DNA of 64,000 nt, taken from NCBI RefSeq assembly GCF_003112575.1, contig NZ_BEWC01000010.1, forward strand, positions 248,001 through 312,000, given 5' to 3'. This document shows positions 52,085-60,920 of this stretch, piece by piece. A program made the position numbers and the translations under genes. The notes beneath the pieces are model-generated. The model searched no databases and was not told the DNA's origin. It saw only the letters and a list, made by a program, of their open reading frames with translations. This stretch comes from Streptomyces ardesiacus (GTDB lineage Bacteria; Actinomycetota; Actinomycetes; Streptomycetales; Streptomycetaceae). How positions within the stretch are numbered: the first letter of the stretch is position 1; every line of letters starts with the position of its first letter.

Positions 52085-52804
52085 TTACCCGAGCACGGGT
52101 CGGACTCCGAGTACCGCAGTGCCGACGCGTACATGTGTCGCTCCGGCGGCCACGGCCTGCTCGAGGTCCGCACTCATCCCCGCGGAGACCATGTTCGCAG
52201 CCGGATGGGCTCGGCGCACGCAGGTCGACAAATCCATGAGGTGCTCGAACGCCGCCTGTTGGCGCCCCGCGTACTCGCCGGTGAGCGGGGCGACGGTCAT
52301 CAGGCCGTCGAACCTCAGCCCGTCCGATCCGGCGACCAGGTCGGCCAACTCTTCGATTCCGGAGGGCGCGACGCCGCCGCGCTCCCCCCGCCCGCTCTCT
52401 CCCGCGTCGAGGGCCACCTGGAGGAGGCAGCCCACCTCGCGCCCGGCGCGCACGGCCTCCTTCGACAGGGCGGTGACGAGCCGGGCCCGGTCCACCGACT
52501 GCACGACATCCGCGTAACCGACCACGGAGCGGACCTTGTTGGTCTGCAACTGACCGACAAAGTGCCACGAAAGCGGCAGATCCGAACAGGCGGCGGCCTT
52601 GGGCGCGGCGTCCTGGTCGCGGTTCTCCGCGACGTGCCGCACCCCGAGTTCCGAGAGAATGCGCACATCGTCCGCCGGGTAGGTCTTGGTGACCACGATG
52701 AGGGTCACGTCCTCGCGCGGGCGGCCCGCGGCCGCGCACGCGGCGGCGATGCGCTCTTCCACTTTCGCCAGATTCGCGGCGAGTTCGTGCTTACGGTCCG
52801 TCAT
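52085..52804 (-). CDS. YggS/PLPBP family PLP-binding protein
   Basis: 239 aa, fold type III PLP barrel. IVVTKTYPADD places the PLP lysine at K40; SWHFVGQLQTNKVR, AEN and GMSADLEQAVAAGATHVRVGTAVLG are the diagnostic motifs. YggS proteins buffer PLP and affect amino acid metabolism without known catalysis. It lies between pgeF and sepF; the position in dcw clusters is conserved. The start is close to the pgeF stop (6 nt). Confidence 0.92.
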   Translation of the reverse strand: MTDRKHELAANLAKVEERIAAACAAAGRPREDVTLIVVTKTYPADDVRILSELGVRHVAENRDQDAAPKAAACSDLPLSWHFVGQLQTNKVRSVVGYADVVQSVDRARLVTALSKEAVRAGREVGCLLQVALDAGESGRGERGGVAPSGIEELADLVAGSDGLRFDGLMTVAPLTGEYAGRQQAAFEHLMDLSTCVRRAHPAANMVSAGMSADLEQAVAAGATHVRVGTAVLGVRPVLG

Positions 52805-52810
52805 GCCCCA

Positions 52811-53539
52811 TCAGTCCAGCCAGACATAGCCCGCGAGCCGCCCGGTGGTGCGGTCGCGTCGGTACGAGAAGTGGTCCTTCGACTCCCGGGTGCACACCGG
52901 CGACTGCGTCCGGTCGCGCACTCCGAGGCGTTCGAGCTGGGCGTGCACTCCGGCGCTCACGTCGAGCGCCGGAGTGCCCCAACTGGTCTCGGCGTACGCG
53001 GCCGGCTCGACGGCGGCCACGTCGGCGCGCATCTCCTCGGGCACCTCGTAGCACCGGCCGCACACGGCGGGCCCGGTACGGGCGACGATCCGGGCGGGGT
53101 CCGCGCCGAGTCCGGTCATGGCCCTCACGGCGGCGGGGACGACCCCGGCGACGAGTCCGGGCCGGCCCGCGTGGGCCGCGGCGGCGACGCCGGCGACCGG
53201 GTCGGCGAGCAGAACCGGCACGCAGTCGGCGGTGAGGACGGCGAGGGCGAGGCCGCGTTCGGCGGTGACGGCGGCGTCGACCCGCGGGACCGGGCGGTCC
53301 CCCCAGGGCGCGTCGACCACGGCGACGTCGGCGCCGTGCACCTGGTTCATCCAGACCACCCGGGCCGGGTCGGCGCCCAGCGACTTGGCCGCCAGCTCCC
53401 GGTTGGCCGTGACGGCGGCGGGGTCGTCGCCGACCGCGCCGCCGAGGTTGAGCTCCTCGTACGGAACGGCGCTCACTCCGCCCCACCGGTCGGTGAAGCC
53501 GAAGTGCGCGCCGTTCACGGTGTCGCGCTGTCCTATCAC
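52811..53539 (-). CDS. pgeF: peptidoglycan editing factor PgeF (YfiH/DUF152)
   Basis: 242 aa of the laccase-domain family. Metal/catalytic residues are seen in MNQVHGADVAVV (His), LTADCVPVLL (Cys) and AAAHAGRPGL (His). In E. coli the homologue removes non-canonical Ser from UDP-MurNAc-Ser, guarding peptidoglycan composition. The location beside ftsZ and downstream of mur genes supports that role. The start overlaps the ftsZ stop by 4 nt (53536-53539). It is often mislabelled as a polyphenol oxidase. Confidence 0.88.
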   Translation of the reverse strand: MIGQRDTVNGAHFGFTDRWGGVSAVPYEELNLGGAVGDDPAAVTANRELAAKSLGADPARVVWMNQVHGADVAVVDAPWGDRPVPRVDAAVTAERGLALAVLTADCVPVLLADPVAGVAAAAHAGRPGLVAGVVPAAVRAMTGLGADPARIVARTGPAVCGRCYEVPEEMRADVAAVEPAAYAETSWGTPALDVSAGVHAQLERLGVRDRTQSPVCTRESKDHFSYRRDRTTGRLAGYVWLD

Positions 53540-54738
53540 TTCAGGAAGTCCGGCACGTCCAGTTCCTCGGCCGCGCTGTCCGAGTAGGTGCGGGACGGCG
53601 GGACCGGCGGCGCGGAGACCGGCGGCAGGTCGCTCACCGGCTCCGGCGCGGGGGCGGGCTCCGGCTCCTCCTTCGGCTTCACGCTGCCGAGCGAGCCGAA
53701 GGACGGGCGGCTCTCGGGCTGCCGGGCCGGAGCGGGCTCCTCGCGCTTGGCCGAGGCGGACCCGAGGACGTTGTCCCGCTTGGACGGGGGCTGGCCCCCG
53801 TCGAAGCCGGCCGCGATCACGGTGACCCGCACCTCGTCGCCGAGGGCGTCGTCGATGACCGCGCCGAAGATGATGTTCGCCTCGGGGTGGGCCGCCTCGC
53901 TGACCAGCTGGGCGGCCTCGTTGATCTCGAAGAGGCCGAGGTCGGAGCCGCCGGAGATGGAGAGCAGCACGCCGCGGGCGCCGTCGATGGACGCCTCGAG
54001 CAGCGGGGAGGAGATGGCCATCTCGGCCGCGGCCACCGCGCGGTCGTCGCCGCGGGCCGAGCCGATTCCCATGAGGGCCGAACCTGCCTCGGACATGACC
54101 GACTTGACGTCGGCGAAGTCCAGGTTGATCAGGCCGGGCGTGGTGATGAGGTCGGTGATGCCCTGCACACCGGAGAGCAGCACCTGATCGGCGGACTTGA
54201 ACGCGTCGAGCACGCTGACCTGGCGGTCCGAGATGGACAGCAGCCGGTCGTTGGGGATGACGATGAGGGTGTCGACCTCTTCGCGGAGTTCGGCGATGCC
54301 GTCCTCGGCCTGGTTGGCCCGGCGCCGCCCCTCGAAGGTGAACGGGCGGGTGACCACGCCGATGGTCAGGGCGCCCAGGGAGCGGGCGATGTTGGCCACG
54401 ACGGGTGCGCCGCCGGTGCCGGTGCCGCCGCCTTCACCGGCTGTCACGAAGACCATGTCGGCCCCCTTGAGGACCTCCTCGATCTCCTCGCGGTGGTCCT
54501 CGGCGGCCTTGCGGCCGACGGCCGGGTTGGCTCCGGCGCCGAGTCCGCGGGTGAGTTCGCGGCCGACGTCGAGCTTGACGTCGGCGTCGCTCATCAACAG
54601 CGCCTGTGCGTCGGTGTTGATGGCGATGAACTCGACGCCCTTGAGACCGACCTCGATCATCCGGTTGATGGCATTGACACCACCGCCGCCGACACCGATG
54701 ACTTTGATGACTGCGAGGTAGTTCTGCGGTGCTGCCAC
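53536..54738 (-). CDS. ftsZ: cell division protein FtsZ
   Basis: 400 aa tubulin-like GTPase forming the Z ring and, in Streptomyces, the sporulation ladders. The G box GGGTGTGGAPVVANIA is at 103-118 and the T7 loop around GLINLDFADVKSVM (about 204-217). A Pro/Glu linker joins the C-terminal DVPDFLK peptide (residues 394-400), which binds SepF and other partners. GTG 54738 has GAGAGG upstream. The upstream gap (54739-55026) should hold its own promoters. Confidence 0.98.
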   Translation of the reverse strand: MAAPQNYLAVIKVIGVGGGGVNAINRMIEVGLKGVEFIAINTDAQALLMSDADVKLDVGRELTRGLGAGANPAVGRKAAEDHREEIEEVLKGADMVFVTAGEGGGTGTGGAPVVANIARSLGALTIGVVTRPFTFEGRRRANQAEDGIAELREEVDTLIVIPNDRLLSISDRQVSVLDAFKSADQVLLSGVQGITDLITTPGLINLDFADVKSVMSEAGSALMGIGSARGDDRAVAAAEMAISSPLLEASIDGARGVLLSISGGSDLGLFEINEAAQLVSEAAHPEANIIFGAVIDDALGDEVRVTVIAAGFDGGQPPSKRDNVLGSASAKREEPAPARQPESRPSFGSLGSVKPKEEPEPAPAPEPVSDLPPVSAPPVPPSRTYSDSAAEELDVPDFLK

Positions 54739-54845
54739 GTCGAAGGCCTCTCGCCTCGAGTTACGTGTCGCCCGACCGCCGAAGCACTGATGCCCCCGCG
54801 ACCCGACGACTGATGCCGATTGGGACGGTCCGTAGCGCCGACCCG

Positions 54846-54870
54846 AACCCTAACGCTGAAGTTTAGGGTT
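54846..54870. promoter_or_regulatory. inverted repeat in the ftsZ leader
   Basis: AACCCTAA (54846-54853) and TTAGGGTT (54863-54870) form perfect 8-bp arms with a 9-nt spacer about 108 nt upstream of the ftsZ start. It is A/T-rich for this genome. It may be a regulator site or a leader hairpin in the ftsZ transcript. Confidence 0.55.
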
Positions 54871-54906
54871 ACCAGTGTGTCTGTTCCTTGGACTCTTCCG
54901 AACAGG

Positions 54907-54936
54907 ACACTAAGTCGACAAGTGGCGCACGTTCAA
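54907..54936 (-). promoter_or_regulatory. candidate ftsZ promoter
   Basis: On the minus strand TTGAAC (-35, 54931-54936) and TAGTGT (-10, 54907-54912) are separated by 18 nt, a good fit to a housekeeping or sporulation-linked promoter. S. coelicolor ftsZ is known to have several promoters in this gap, one of them sporulation-specific. Confidence 0.6.
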
Positions 54937-55026
54937 CGAACACGCCGAACCTCCCGTTTTTCTTTTCACCCTATGTGATCAGCCGTAGCGCTGCCCAACC
55001 AGGGTGCTGGCCTGCGCGTATACCCG

Positions 55027-55821
55027 TCAACTCCCCGATGACGCCGGGGCGGTGGGAACACTGACGTCGAAGTGCCGTGCGTCGGGCGTCGCTTTCATGA
55101 GCGCGGTGAGCGCGCGGGCCTTGCTCACACCCTGCTCACCACTCCCCCACGACACGGTCCGCTCCCCGCTCAGCTCCAGCGAGATGTCGTCGTAGGAACG
55201 GACCTTGACGAGCCGTGTGTCCCGGGCGACCTTGTCCGGGAGCCGGCCGGCCACCCGTACCGCCTCGCGCACCAGGCGGTCGTCGCCGAAGCGGCGCAGG
55301 CTCGCGCCGGCGGAACCGGAACGCGCGGGTGCCAATTCGAGCTCGGGCACGCCTTTCGGAGCACGGGAAACCGTGGCGAAACGGACGCCCTCATCGTCCA
55401 CTTCCACGAACTTTCCGCCCTTTTGCACAATCAGGACCGGAGTACGCTCCGTCACTTTCAGCCCGATTCCGTGCGGCCAGGAACGCTCCACCCGGACCTC
55501 GTCAATGCGGGGCAATTTCCGGCGGAGTCTTTCCTCGACCGCGTCCGTGTCGACCGAGACCAGCGGGTCCCCGACCGGTACGTCGGCGGCCTCGCGCACC
55601 TGCTCGGGCGTCAGGACGCGGGTCCCGGAGACCGAGACGTCTTCCAGACGCGTCCAGTTGGAGCCGTAGAGGACCCAGAGGGTTCCGCCCGTGACCAGGA
55701 CGAGCGCGACGGCGAGGATGATGATCGTACGAAGACGGGGCGGGCGGAACCGGCGCGCGCGGGGCGGGCCGGACGACTCCTGCTGGCGTGCACCGTGCTC
55801 GGCGGTGGTCGTTCCGGCCAC
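55027..55821 (-). CDS. ftsQ: cell division protein FtsQ
   Basis: 264 aa bitopic membrane protein of the divisome. A basic cytoplasmic segment (about 1-30) leads to one transmembrane helix (LRTIIILAVALVLVTGGTLWVL, about 30-51), then the POTRA domain (LEDVSVSGTRVLTPEQVREAADVPVGDPL) and the FtsQ beta domain (VRSYDDISLELSGERTVSWG). It links FtsZ-level assembly to septal wall synthesis. GTG 55821. It sits 25 nt after murG. Confidence 0.94.
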   Translation of the reverse strand: MAGTTTAEHGARQQESSGPPRARRFRPPRLRTIIILAVALVLVTGGTLWVLYGSNWTRLEDVSVSGTRVLTPEQVREAADVPVGDPLVSVDTDAVEERLRRKLPRIDEVRVERSWPHGIGLKVTERTPVLIVQKGGKFVEVDDEGVRFATVSRAPKGVPELELAPARSGSAGASLRRFGDDRLVREAVRVAGRLPDKVARDTRLVKVRSYDDISLELSGERTVSWGSGEQGVSKARALTALMKATPDARHFDVSVPTAPASSGS

Positions 55822-55846
55822 ACTCCCTGCCTTCCGTCAGACGTGT

Positions 55847-56941
55847 CTAGCGGTGCGCACGGGCGGCGATCGCCTCGTACACCATGCCGACGAGCAGGTC
55901 GTCGGCGTCCCGGCGGCCGAACTCGGCGGCGGCGCGGGACATCTCGTACAGCCGGTGCGGGTCGGCCAGCACGGGCAGGACGTTCTGCTGGACCCACTCG
56001 GGCGTCAGTTCCGCGTCGTCGACCAGCAGTCCGCCGCCGGCCTTGACCACCGGCTGGGCGTTGAGCCGCTGTTCGCCGTTGCCGATGGGCAGCGGGACGT
56101 AGGCGGCCGGGAGCCCGACGGCGGAGAGTTCGGCGACGGTCATCGCGCCCGCGCGGCAGAGCATCATGTCCGCGGCGGCGTACGCGAGGTCCATCCGGTC
56201 CAGATAACTTACCGGGATGTACGGGGGCATCCCCGGCATCTGGTGGACCTGCGGCAGTTCGTTCTTGGGCCCCACCGCGTGCAGGATCTGGATGCCGGCC
56301 TGCTGGAGCCACGGCGCGACCTGCTGCACCACCTCGTTGAGCCGCCGGGCGCCCTGCGAACCGCCGGAGACCAGCAGCGTCGGCAGATTGGGGTCGAGCC
56401 CGAACATCGCGCGGGCCTCGGGACGCGCGGCGGCGCGGTCGAGGGTGGCCACGGCGCGGCGCAGCGGGATGCCGATGTAGCGGGAGTTGCGCAGCTTGCT
56501 GTCCGGGGTGGAGACGGCGACCTGGGCGGCGTAGCGCGAGCCGATCTTGTTGGCCAGGCCCGGGCGGGCATTGGCCTCGTGGACGACGATCGGCACGCCG
56601 AGCCGCTTGGCCGCGAGGTAGCCGGGCAGGGCGACGTAGCCGCCGAAGCCGACGACCGCGTCCGCCTTGGTGCGCTCCAGGATCTGTTCGGTCGCCTTGA
56701 TGGTGCCGCGCAGCCGGCCCGGGACGGTGATCAGCTCGGGGGTGGGCTTGCGGGGCAGCGGTACGGCCGGGATCAGCGCCAGCTCGTAACCGCGCTCGGG
56801 CACCAGGCGGGTCTCCAGGCCGCGTTCCGTGCCCAGGGCCGTGATCCCCACGGTCGGATCCTGCCTGCGCAGGGCGTCCGCGAGGGCGAGCGCGGGCTCG
56901 ATGTGGCCCGCGGTTCCTCCGCCGGCGAGTACGACATGCAC
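55847..56941 (-). CDS. murG: UDP-GlcNAc:lipid I transferase MurG
   Basis: 364 aa GT-B glycosyltransferase on the inner membrane face that makes lipid II from lipid I. GGGTAGHIEPALALAD (about 7-22) is the first Gly loop for lipid pyrophosphate; LLVSGGSQGARRLNE is the second; CRAGAMTVAELSAVGLPAAYVP binds UDP-GlcNAc. Normal length and motifs. ATG 56941 lies 6 nt after the ftsW stop. Confidence 0.96.
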   Translation of the reverse strand: MHVVLAGGGTAGHIEPALALADALRRQDPTVGITALGTERGLETRLVPERGYELALIPAVPLPRKPTPELITVPGRLRGTIKATEQILERTKADAVVGFGGYVALPGYLAAKRLGVPIVVHEANARPGLANKIGSRYAAQVAVSTPDSKLRNSRYIGIPLRRAVATLDRAAARPEARAMFGLDPNLPTLLVSGGSQGARRLNEVVQQVAPWLQQAGIQILHAVGPKNELPQVHQMPGMPPYIPVSYLDRMDLAYAAADMMLCRAGAMTVAELSAVGLPAAYVPLPIGNGEQRLNAQPVVKAGGGLLVDDAELTPEWVQQNVLPVLADPHRLYEMSRAAAEFGRRDADDLLVGMVYEAIAARAHR

Positions 56942-56947
56942 CGAAAT

Positions 56948-58324
56948 TCACCGCTCTCCGGACGAGCGCGCCGCCGAGGCGCGCCGTCGCATCGTGTTCC
57001 AACTCCGGGGGCTCCGCTTGGCCGCGGGTCCCCTGGCTCCCCGCTTTCTACCAAAGCGAGGTTGCCGCAACGCAAGCGCCGCCCGCGCACCGGGTTCGTC
57101 ACGCGCGAAGGCGATCAGCAGACCGATGGCGAACATGGTCGGCAACAGGGCGGAACCCCCGTAGGAGAACAGCGGGAGCGGGACACCGGCGATCGGCAGC
57201 AGTCCGAGGACCGCACCGATGTTGATCACGGCCTGGGCCGTGATCCAGGTGGTCACGCCTCCCGCGGCATACCTCACGAAGGGGTCCTCCGTGCGTCCGG
57301 CCACGCGGATACCCGCATAGCCTAGAGCCGCGAAGAGGGCGAGCACCGACAGCGTCCCCGCCAGGCCCAGTTCCTCACCGGTGACGGCGAAGATGAAGTC
57401 GGTGTGCGCTTCGGGGAGTTGGCCCCATTTCTCCACACTGGCACCGAGCCCGGAACCGAACAGTCCGCCCGAGGCGAGGGCGTAGATCCCGTGCACGGCC
57501 TGCCAGCAGGAGTCGCCGGGGCCGGGGTCGGTGGCTCCGAGGCAGTTGAGCCGGGCCATGCGGTTGGGGCTGGACTTGATGAGGATGAAGCCGAGCACCA
57601 GGGCGATCGACAGCACGCCCGCGAACAGCCGGGTGGGCGCGCCGACCAGCCACAGCATGCCGAACAGGATCGCCGTCAGGATGATCGCGGTCCCCATGTC
57701 GCCGCCGATCATGATGAGTCCGAGCAGCATGAACGCGGCCGGCACCAGCGGCACCAGCATGTGCTTCCACTGCGTCAGCAGCTTCTTGCCGTGCTTGCGG
57801 GCGAGCAGGTCCGCGCCCCACAGCACCAGGGCCAGCTTGCCGAACTCGCTGGGCTGGATCTGGAAGGAGCCGCCCAGCGAGATCCAGTTCTGGTTGCCGT
57901 TGACCGCGACTCCTATCCCCGGCACCTGGACCAGGATCATCAGGAAGACGGCACCGGCGAGGATCGGATAGGCGAGCGCGCGGTGCAGCTTCACCGGCAT
58001 CTTCATGGCGGCCACCAGCAGCCCCGCGCCGATCAGTGCCGCGAGGGCCTGCTTGCGGAAGAAGTACGAGCCGGGCAGCGAGAGCTGGAGCGCGGTGATC
58101 TGGGAGGCCGAGTAGACCATCACCAGGCCGAGCACCGTGATCAGCGCGCTGCCGCCGCAGATCAGGTAGTACGCGGTCAGCGGCCGGTCCCAGGCGCGGC
58201 GCAGGCGCAGGTACAGGCGGAGCAGCGGGTTCTCGTGCGGCGGCGGCCCCGGCGTGCCGGGCCGCCCGACGGCCGCCCGCTGTAGGGGCGGACGCCCGGT
58301 GCGGCTCTGGGGACTACCGGGCAT
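56948..58324 (-). CDS. ftsW: cell division SEDS protein FtsW
   Basis: 458 aa with about 10 transmembrane helices, a peptidoglycan polymerase/lipid II handler of the septum working with FtsI (outside the window). Hallmarks are GNQNWISLGGSFQIQPSEFGKL (about 141-162), IGGDMGTAIIL, and the C-terminal GLLPIAGVPLPLFSYGGSAL with its conserved Pro. A long cytoplasmic N-tail (about 45 residues) and C-tail rich in Arg are typical of actinobacteria. It starts 77 nt after murD. Confidence 0.95.
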   Translation of the reverse strand: MPGSPQSRTGRPPLQRAAVGRPGTPGPPPHENPLLRLYLRLRRAWDRPLTAYYLICGGSALITVLGLVMVYSASQITALQLSLPGSYFFRKQALAALIGAGLLVAAMKMPVKLHRALAYPILAGAVFLMILVQVPGIGVAVNGNQNWISLGGSFQIQPSEFGKLALVLWGADLLARKHGKKLLTQWKHMLVPLVPAAFMLLGLIMIGGDMGTAIILTAILFGMLWLVGAPTRLFAGVLSIALVLGFILIKSSPNRMARLNCLGATDPGPGDSCWQAVHGIYALASGGLFGSGLGASVEKWGQLPEAHTDFIFAVTGEELGLAGTLSVLALFAALGYAGIRVAGRTEDPFVRYAAGGVTTWITAQAVINIGAVLGLLPIAGVPLPLFSYGGSALLPTMFAIGLLIAFARDEPGARAALALRQPRFGRKRGARGPAAKRSPRSWNTMRRRASAARSSGER

Positions 58325-58401
58325 CGCTGCCTCCGCTGTACGTCGGCACGGACCGTCCCACGCGTCCTCCCGAGTTCACCCGGCGCGGGAGCGCGGCCGG
58401 G

Positions 58402-59829
58402 TCAGGCGCCGAGTTCGCGAACGGCCTGCGCGAACGCGTCACCGCGCTGGTTGTAGTTGGTGAACATGTCCATGGAGGCACAGGCCGGGGCCAGCAGCAC
58501 CGTGTCACCGGGCCGGGCGAGCCGCCGCGCCTCCTGGACGGCCTGGAGCATCGCACCAGTGTCGGTCCGGTCGAGGTCGACCACGGGTACTTCGGGGGCG
58601 TGTCGCGCCAGGGCTTCGCGGATCAGGGCGCGGTCGGCGCCGATGAGCACGACGCCGCGCAGCCGCTTGGCCGCGCCCGTGACCAGTTCGTCGAAGGTCG
58701 CGCCCTTGGCCAGCCCGCCGGCGATCCACACGATCGACTCGTACGCCGCCAAGGAGGCCTCGGTGGCGTGGGTGTTGGTGGCCTTGGAGTCGTCCACGTA
58801 GGCCACGCCGTCCACGTCGGCGACGTGCGCGATGCGGTGGGCGTCGGGTGTGAAGGCGCGCAGCCCGTCGCGCACGGCGGCGGCCGGGACGCCGAAGGCG
58901 CGGGCGAGGCCCGCGGCGGCAAGGGCGTTGGCGACGTTGTGCGGGGCCGGCGGGTTGACGTCCGCGACCTCGGCGAGTTCCTGGGCGTTCTTGTGCCGGT
59001 CCTCGACGAAGGCGCGGTCGACCAGGAGGCCCTCCACGACGCCGAGTTGGGAGGGGCCGGGGGTACCCAGGGTGAAGCCGACCGCCCGGCAGCCCTCCTC
59101 CACGTCGGCCGCGCGGACCAGGTCCTCGGTCGCCCGGTCGGCGACGTTGTAGACGCAGGCCACGCGATTGCCCTCGTAGATGCGGCCCTTGTCGGCGGCG
59201 TAGGCCTCCATGGAGCCGTGCCAGTCGAGGTGGTCCGGGGCGAGGTTGAGCACGGCGGCGGAGTGGGCGCGCAGGGAGGGCGCCCAGTGGAGCTGGTAGC
59301 TGGACAGCTCCACGGCCAGGACGTCGTACTCGGTGTCGCCGGTGACCGCGTCGAGCAGGGAGACGCCGATGTTGCCGACGGCGGCGGTGCGCAGTCCTGC
59401 GGCCTTCAGGATCGACGCGAGCATCTGGACGGTGGTGGTCTTGCCGTTGGTGCCGGTGACGGCAAGCCACGGCGCGGGCTTCCTGCCGTCCAGGCCGCGC
59501 AGCCGCCAGGCCAGTTCGACGTCGCCCCAGACCGGGACGCCGGCCTCGGCGGCCGCCGTGAACAGGGGCTTGGTCGGCTTCCAGCCGGGTGCGGTGACGA
59601 TCAGCTCGGTGCCCTCGGGCAGGGTGTCCCCGTCGCCGAGGCGCACGGTGACGCCGAGCGCCTCCAGCTCCGCCGCCTGCGTGCGGGCGCGTTCGTCGTC
59701 GCCGTCGTTGACGACGGTGACGCGCGCGCCGAGCCCGTGCAGGACCTTGGCGGCCGGGACGCCGGAGACGCCGAGTCCGGCGACGGTGACGTGCTTGCCG
59801 GTGAATTCCGAAGGCACCGAGGAGGTCAC
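58402..59829 (-). CDS. murD: UDP-MurNAc-L-alanine:D-glutamate ligase
   Basis: 475 aa from GTG 59829, which overlaps the mraY stop (GTGA); an in-frame ATG at 59844 is an alternative. The Mur-ligase ATP loop is AVTGTNGKTTTVQM (about 127-140), with ELSSYQLHW, NLAPDHLDWHGS and YVDDSKATNTHATEAS (about 347-362) completing the active site. Adds D-Glu to UDP-MurNAc-Ala in the cytoplasm. Confidence 0.96.
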   Translation of the reverse strand: MTSSVPSEFTGKHVTVAGLGVSGVPAAKVLHGLGARVTVVNDGDDERARTQAAELEALGVTVRLGDGDTLPEGTELIVTAPGWKPTKPLFTAAAEAGVPVWGDVELAWRLRGLDGRKPAPWLAVTGTNGKTTTVQMLASILKAAGLRTAAVGNIGVSLLDAVTGDTEYDVLAVELSSYQLHWAPSLRAHSAAVLNLAPDHLDWHGSMEAYAADKGRIYEGNRVACVYNVADRATEDLVRAADVEEGCRAVGFTLGTPGPSQLGVVEGLLVDRAFVEDRHKNAQELAEVADVNPPAPHNVANALAAAGLARAFGVPAAAVRDGLRAFTPDAHRIAHVADVDGVAYVDDSKATNTHATEASLAAYESIVWIAGGLAKGATFDELVTGAAKRLRGVVLIGADRALIREALARHAPEVPVVDLDRTDTGAMLQAVQEARRLARPGDTVLLAPACASMDMFTNYNQRGDAFAQAVRELGA

Positions 59830-60920
59830 TTGTCCGCTGCCCATCCCGCGTAGAAGAGGCCGAGTCCGACGATCACACAGATGCCCTGGATGATCCAGAA
59901 ACGGACCACGACAAGGACCTCGGACCAGCCTTTGAGTTCGAAGTGGTGCTGGAGTGGCGCCATCCGGAAGACCCGCTTGCCGGTGAGGCGGAAGGAACCG
60001 ACCTGGATGACCACCGACATGGTGATCAGGACGAACAGGCCGCCGAGGATGGCCATCAGCAGTTCGGTGCGCGAGCAGATCGCCAGACCCGCGAGCACAC
60101 CGCCGAGCGCGAGCGACCCGGTGTCGCCCATGAAGATCTTGGCCGGCGAGGTGTTCCACCACAGGAAGCCGAGGCAGGAGCCCATCAGGGCGGAGGCGAC
60201 CACCGCGAGGTCCAGGGGGTCTCTCACCTCGTAGCAGGCGCCCGGGTTGGTCAGGGTCAGCGCGTTGGCGCAGGACTCCTGGAACTGCCAGACGCCGATG
60301 AAGGTGTAGGCGCCGAAGACCAGGACGGAGGCGCCGGTGGCCAGGCCGTCCAGGCCGTCGGTGAGGTTCACGCCGTTCGACATCGCGAGGATCATGAACA
60401 GCGCCCAGATGACGAACAGCACCGGGCCGATGGTCCAGCCGAAGTCGGTGATGAACGACAGCTTGGTGGAGGCCGGGGTGTTGCCCCGGTTGTCCGCGAA
60501 CTGCAGCGAGAGCACGGCGAAGGCGATGCCGACGATGAGCTGGCCGGCCATCTTCGCCTTGGCCCGCAGGCCCAGCGAACGCCTCTTGACGATCTTGATG
60601 TAGTCGTCGAGGAAGCCGACCAGGCCCATGCCCACCATCAGACCGAGCACCAGCAGACCGGAGAAGGTCGGTCCCGCGTCGATGTCGGGGTCCAGGTAGC
60701 CGGTGATGCCCTTGGCGAGGAAGTACGCGGCGACCGTCGCCAGGATGAAGGCGATACCACCCATGGTCGGCGTACCGCGCTTGCTGGCGTGCTCGCGCGG
60801 TCCGTCGTCCCGGATGTACTGGCCGTAGCCCTTGCGGGCCAGGAGCTTGATCAGCAGCGGGGTGCCGACCAGCGTCAGGAAGAGGCCAATGACTCCTGCG
60901 AACAGGATCTGCTTCATCAT
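59826..60920 (-). CDS. mraY: phospho-MurNAc-pentapeptide transferase MraY
   Basis: 364 aa polytopic enzyme making lipid I from UDP-MurNAc-pentapeptide and undecaprenyl phosphate. About 10 helices. GTPTMGGIAFILA (about 49-61), LVGFLDDYIK (with the DD pair), NLTDGLDGLATGAS and FMGDTGSLALGG carry the Mg and substrate residues. Its first ATG (60920) overlaps the murF stop, ATGATGA. Confidence 0.97.
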   Translation of the reverse strand: MMKQILFAGVIGLFLTLVGTPLLIKLLARKGYGQYIRDDGPREHASKRGTPTMGGIAFILATVAAYFLAKGITGYLDPDIDAGPTFSGLLVLGLMVGMGLVGFLDDYIKIVKRRSLGLRAKAKMAGQLIVGIAFAVLSLQFADNRGNTPASTKLSFITDFGWTIGPVLFVIWALFMILAMSNGVNLTDGLDGLATGASVLVFGAYTFIGVWQFQESCANALTLTNPGACYEVRDPLDLAVVASALMGSCLGFLWWNTSPAKIFMGDTGSLALGGVLAGLAICSRTELLMAILGGLFVLITMSVVIQVGSFRLTGKRVFRMAPLQHHFELKGWSEVLVVVRFWIIQGICVIVGLGLFYAGWAADK

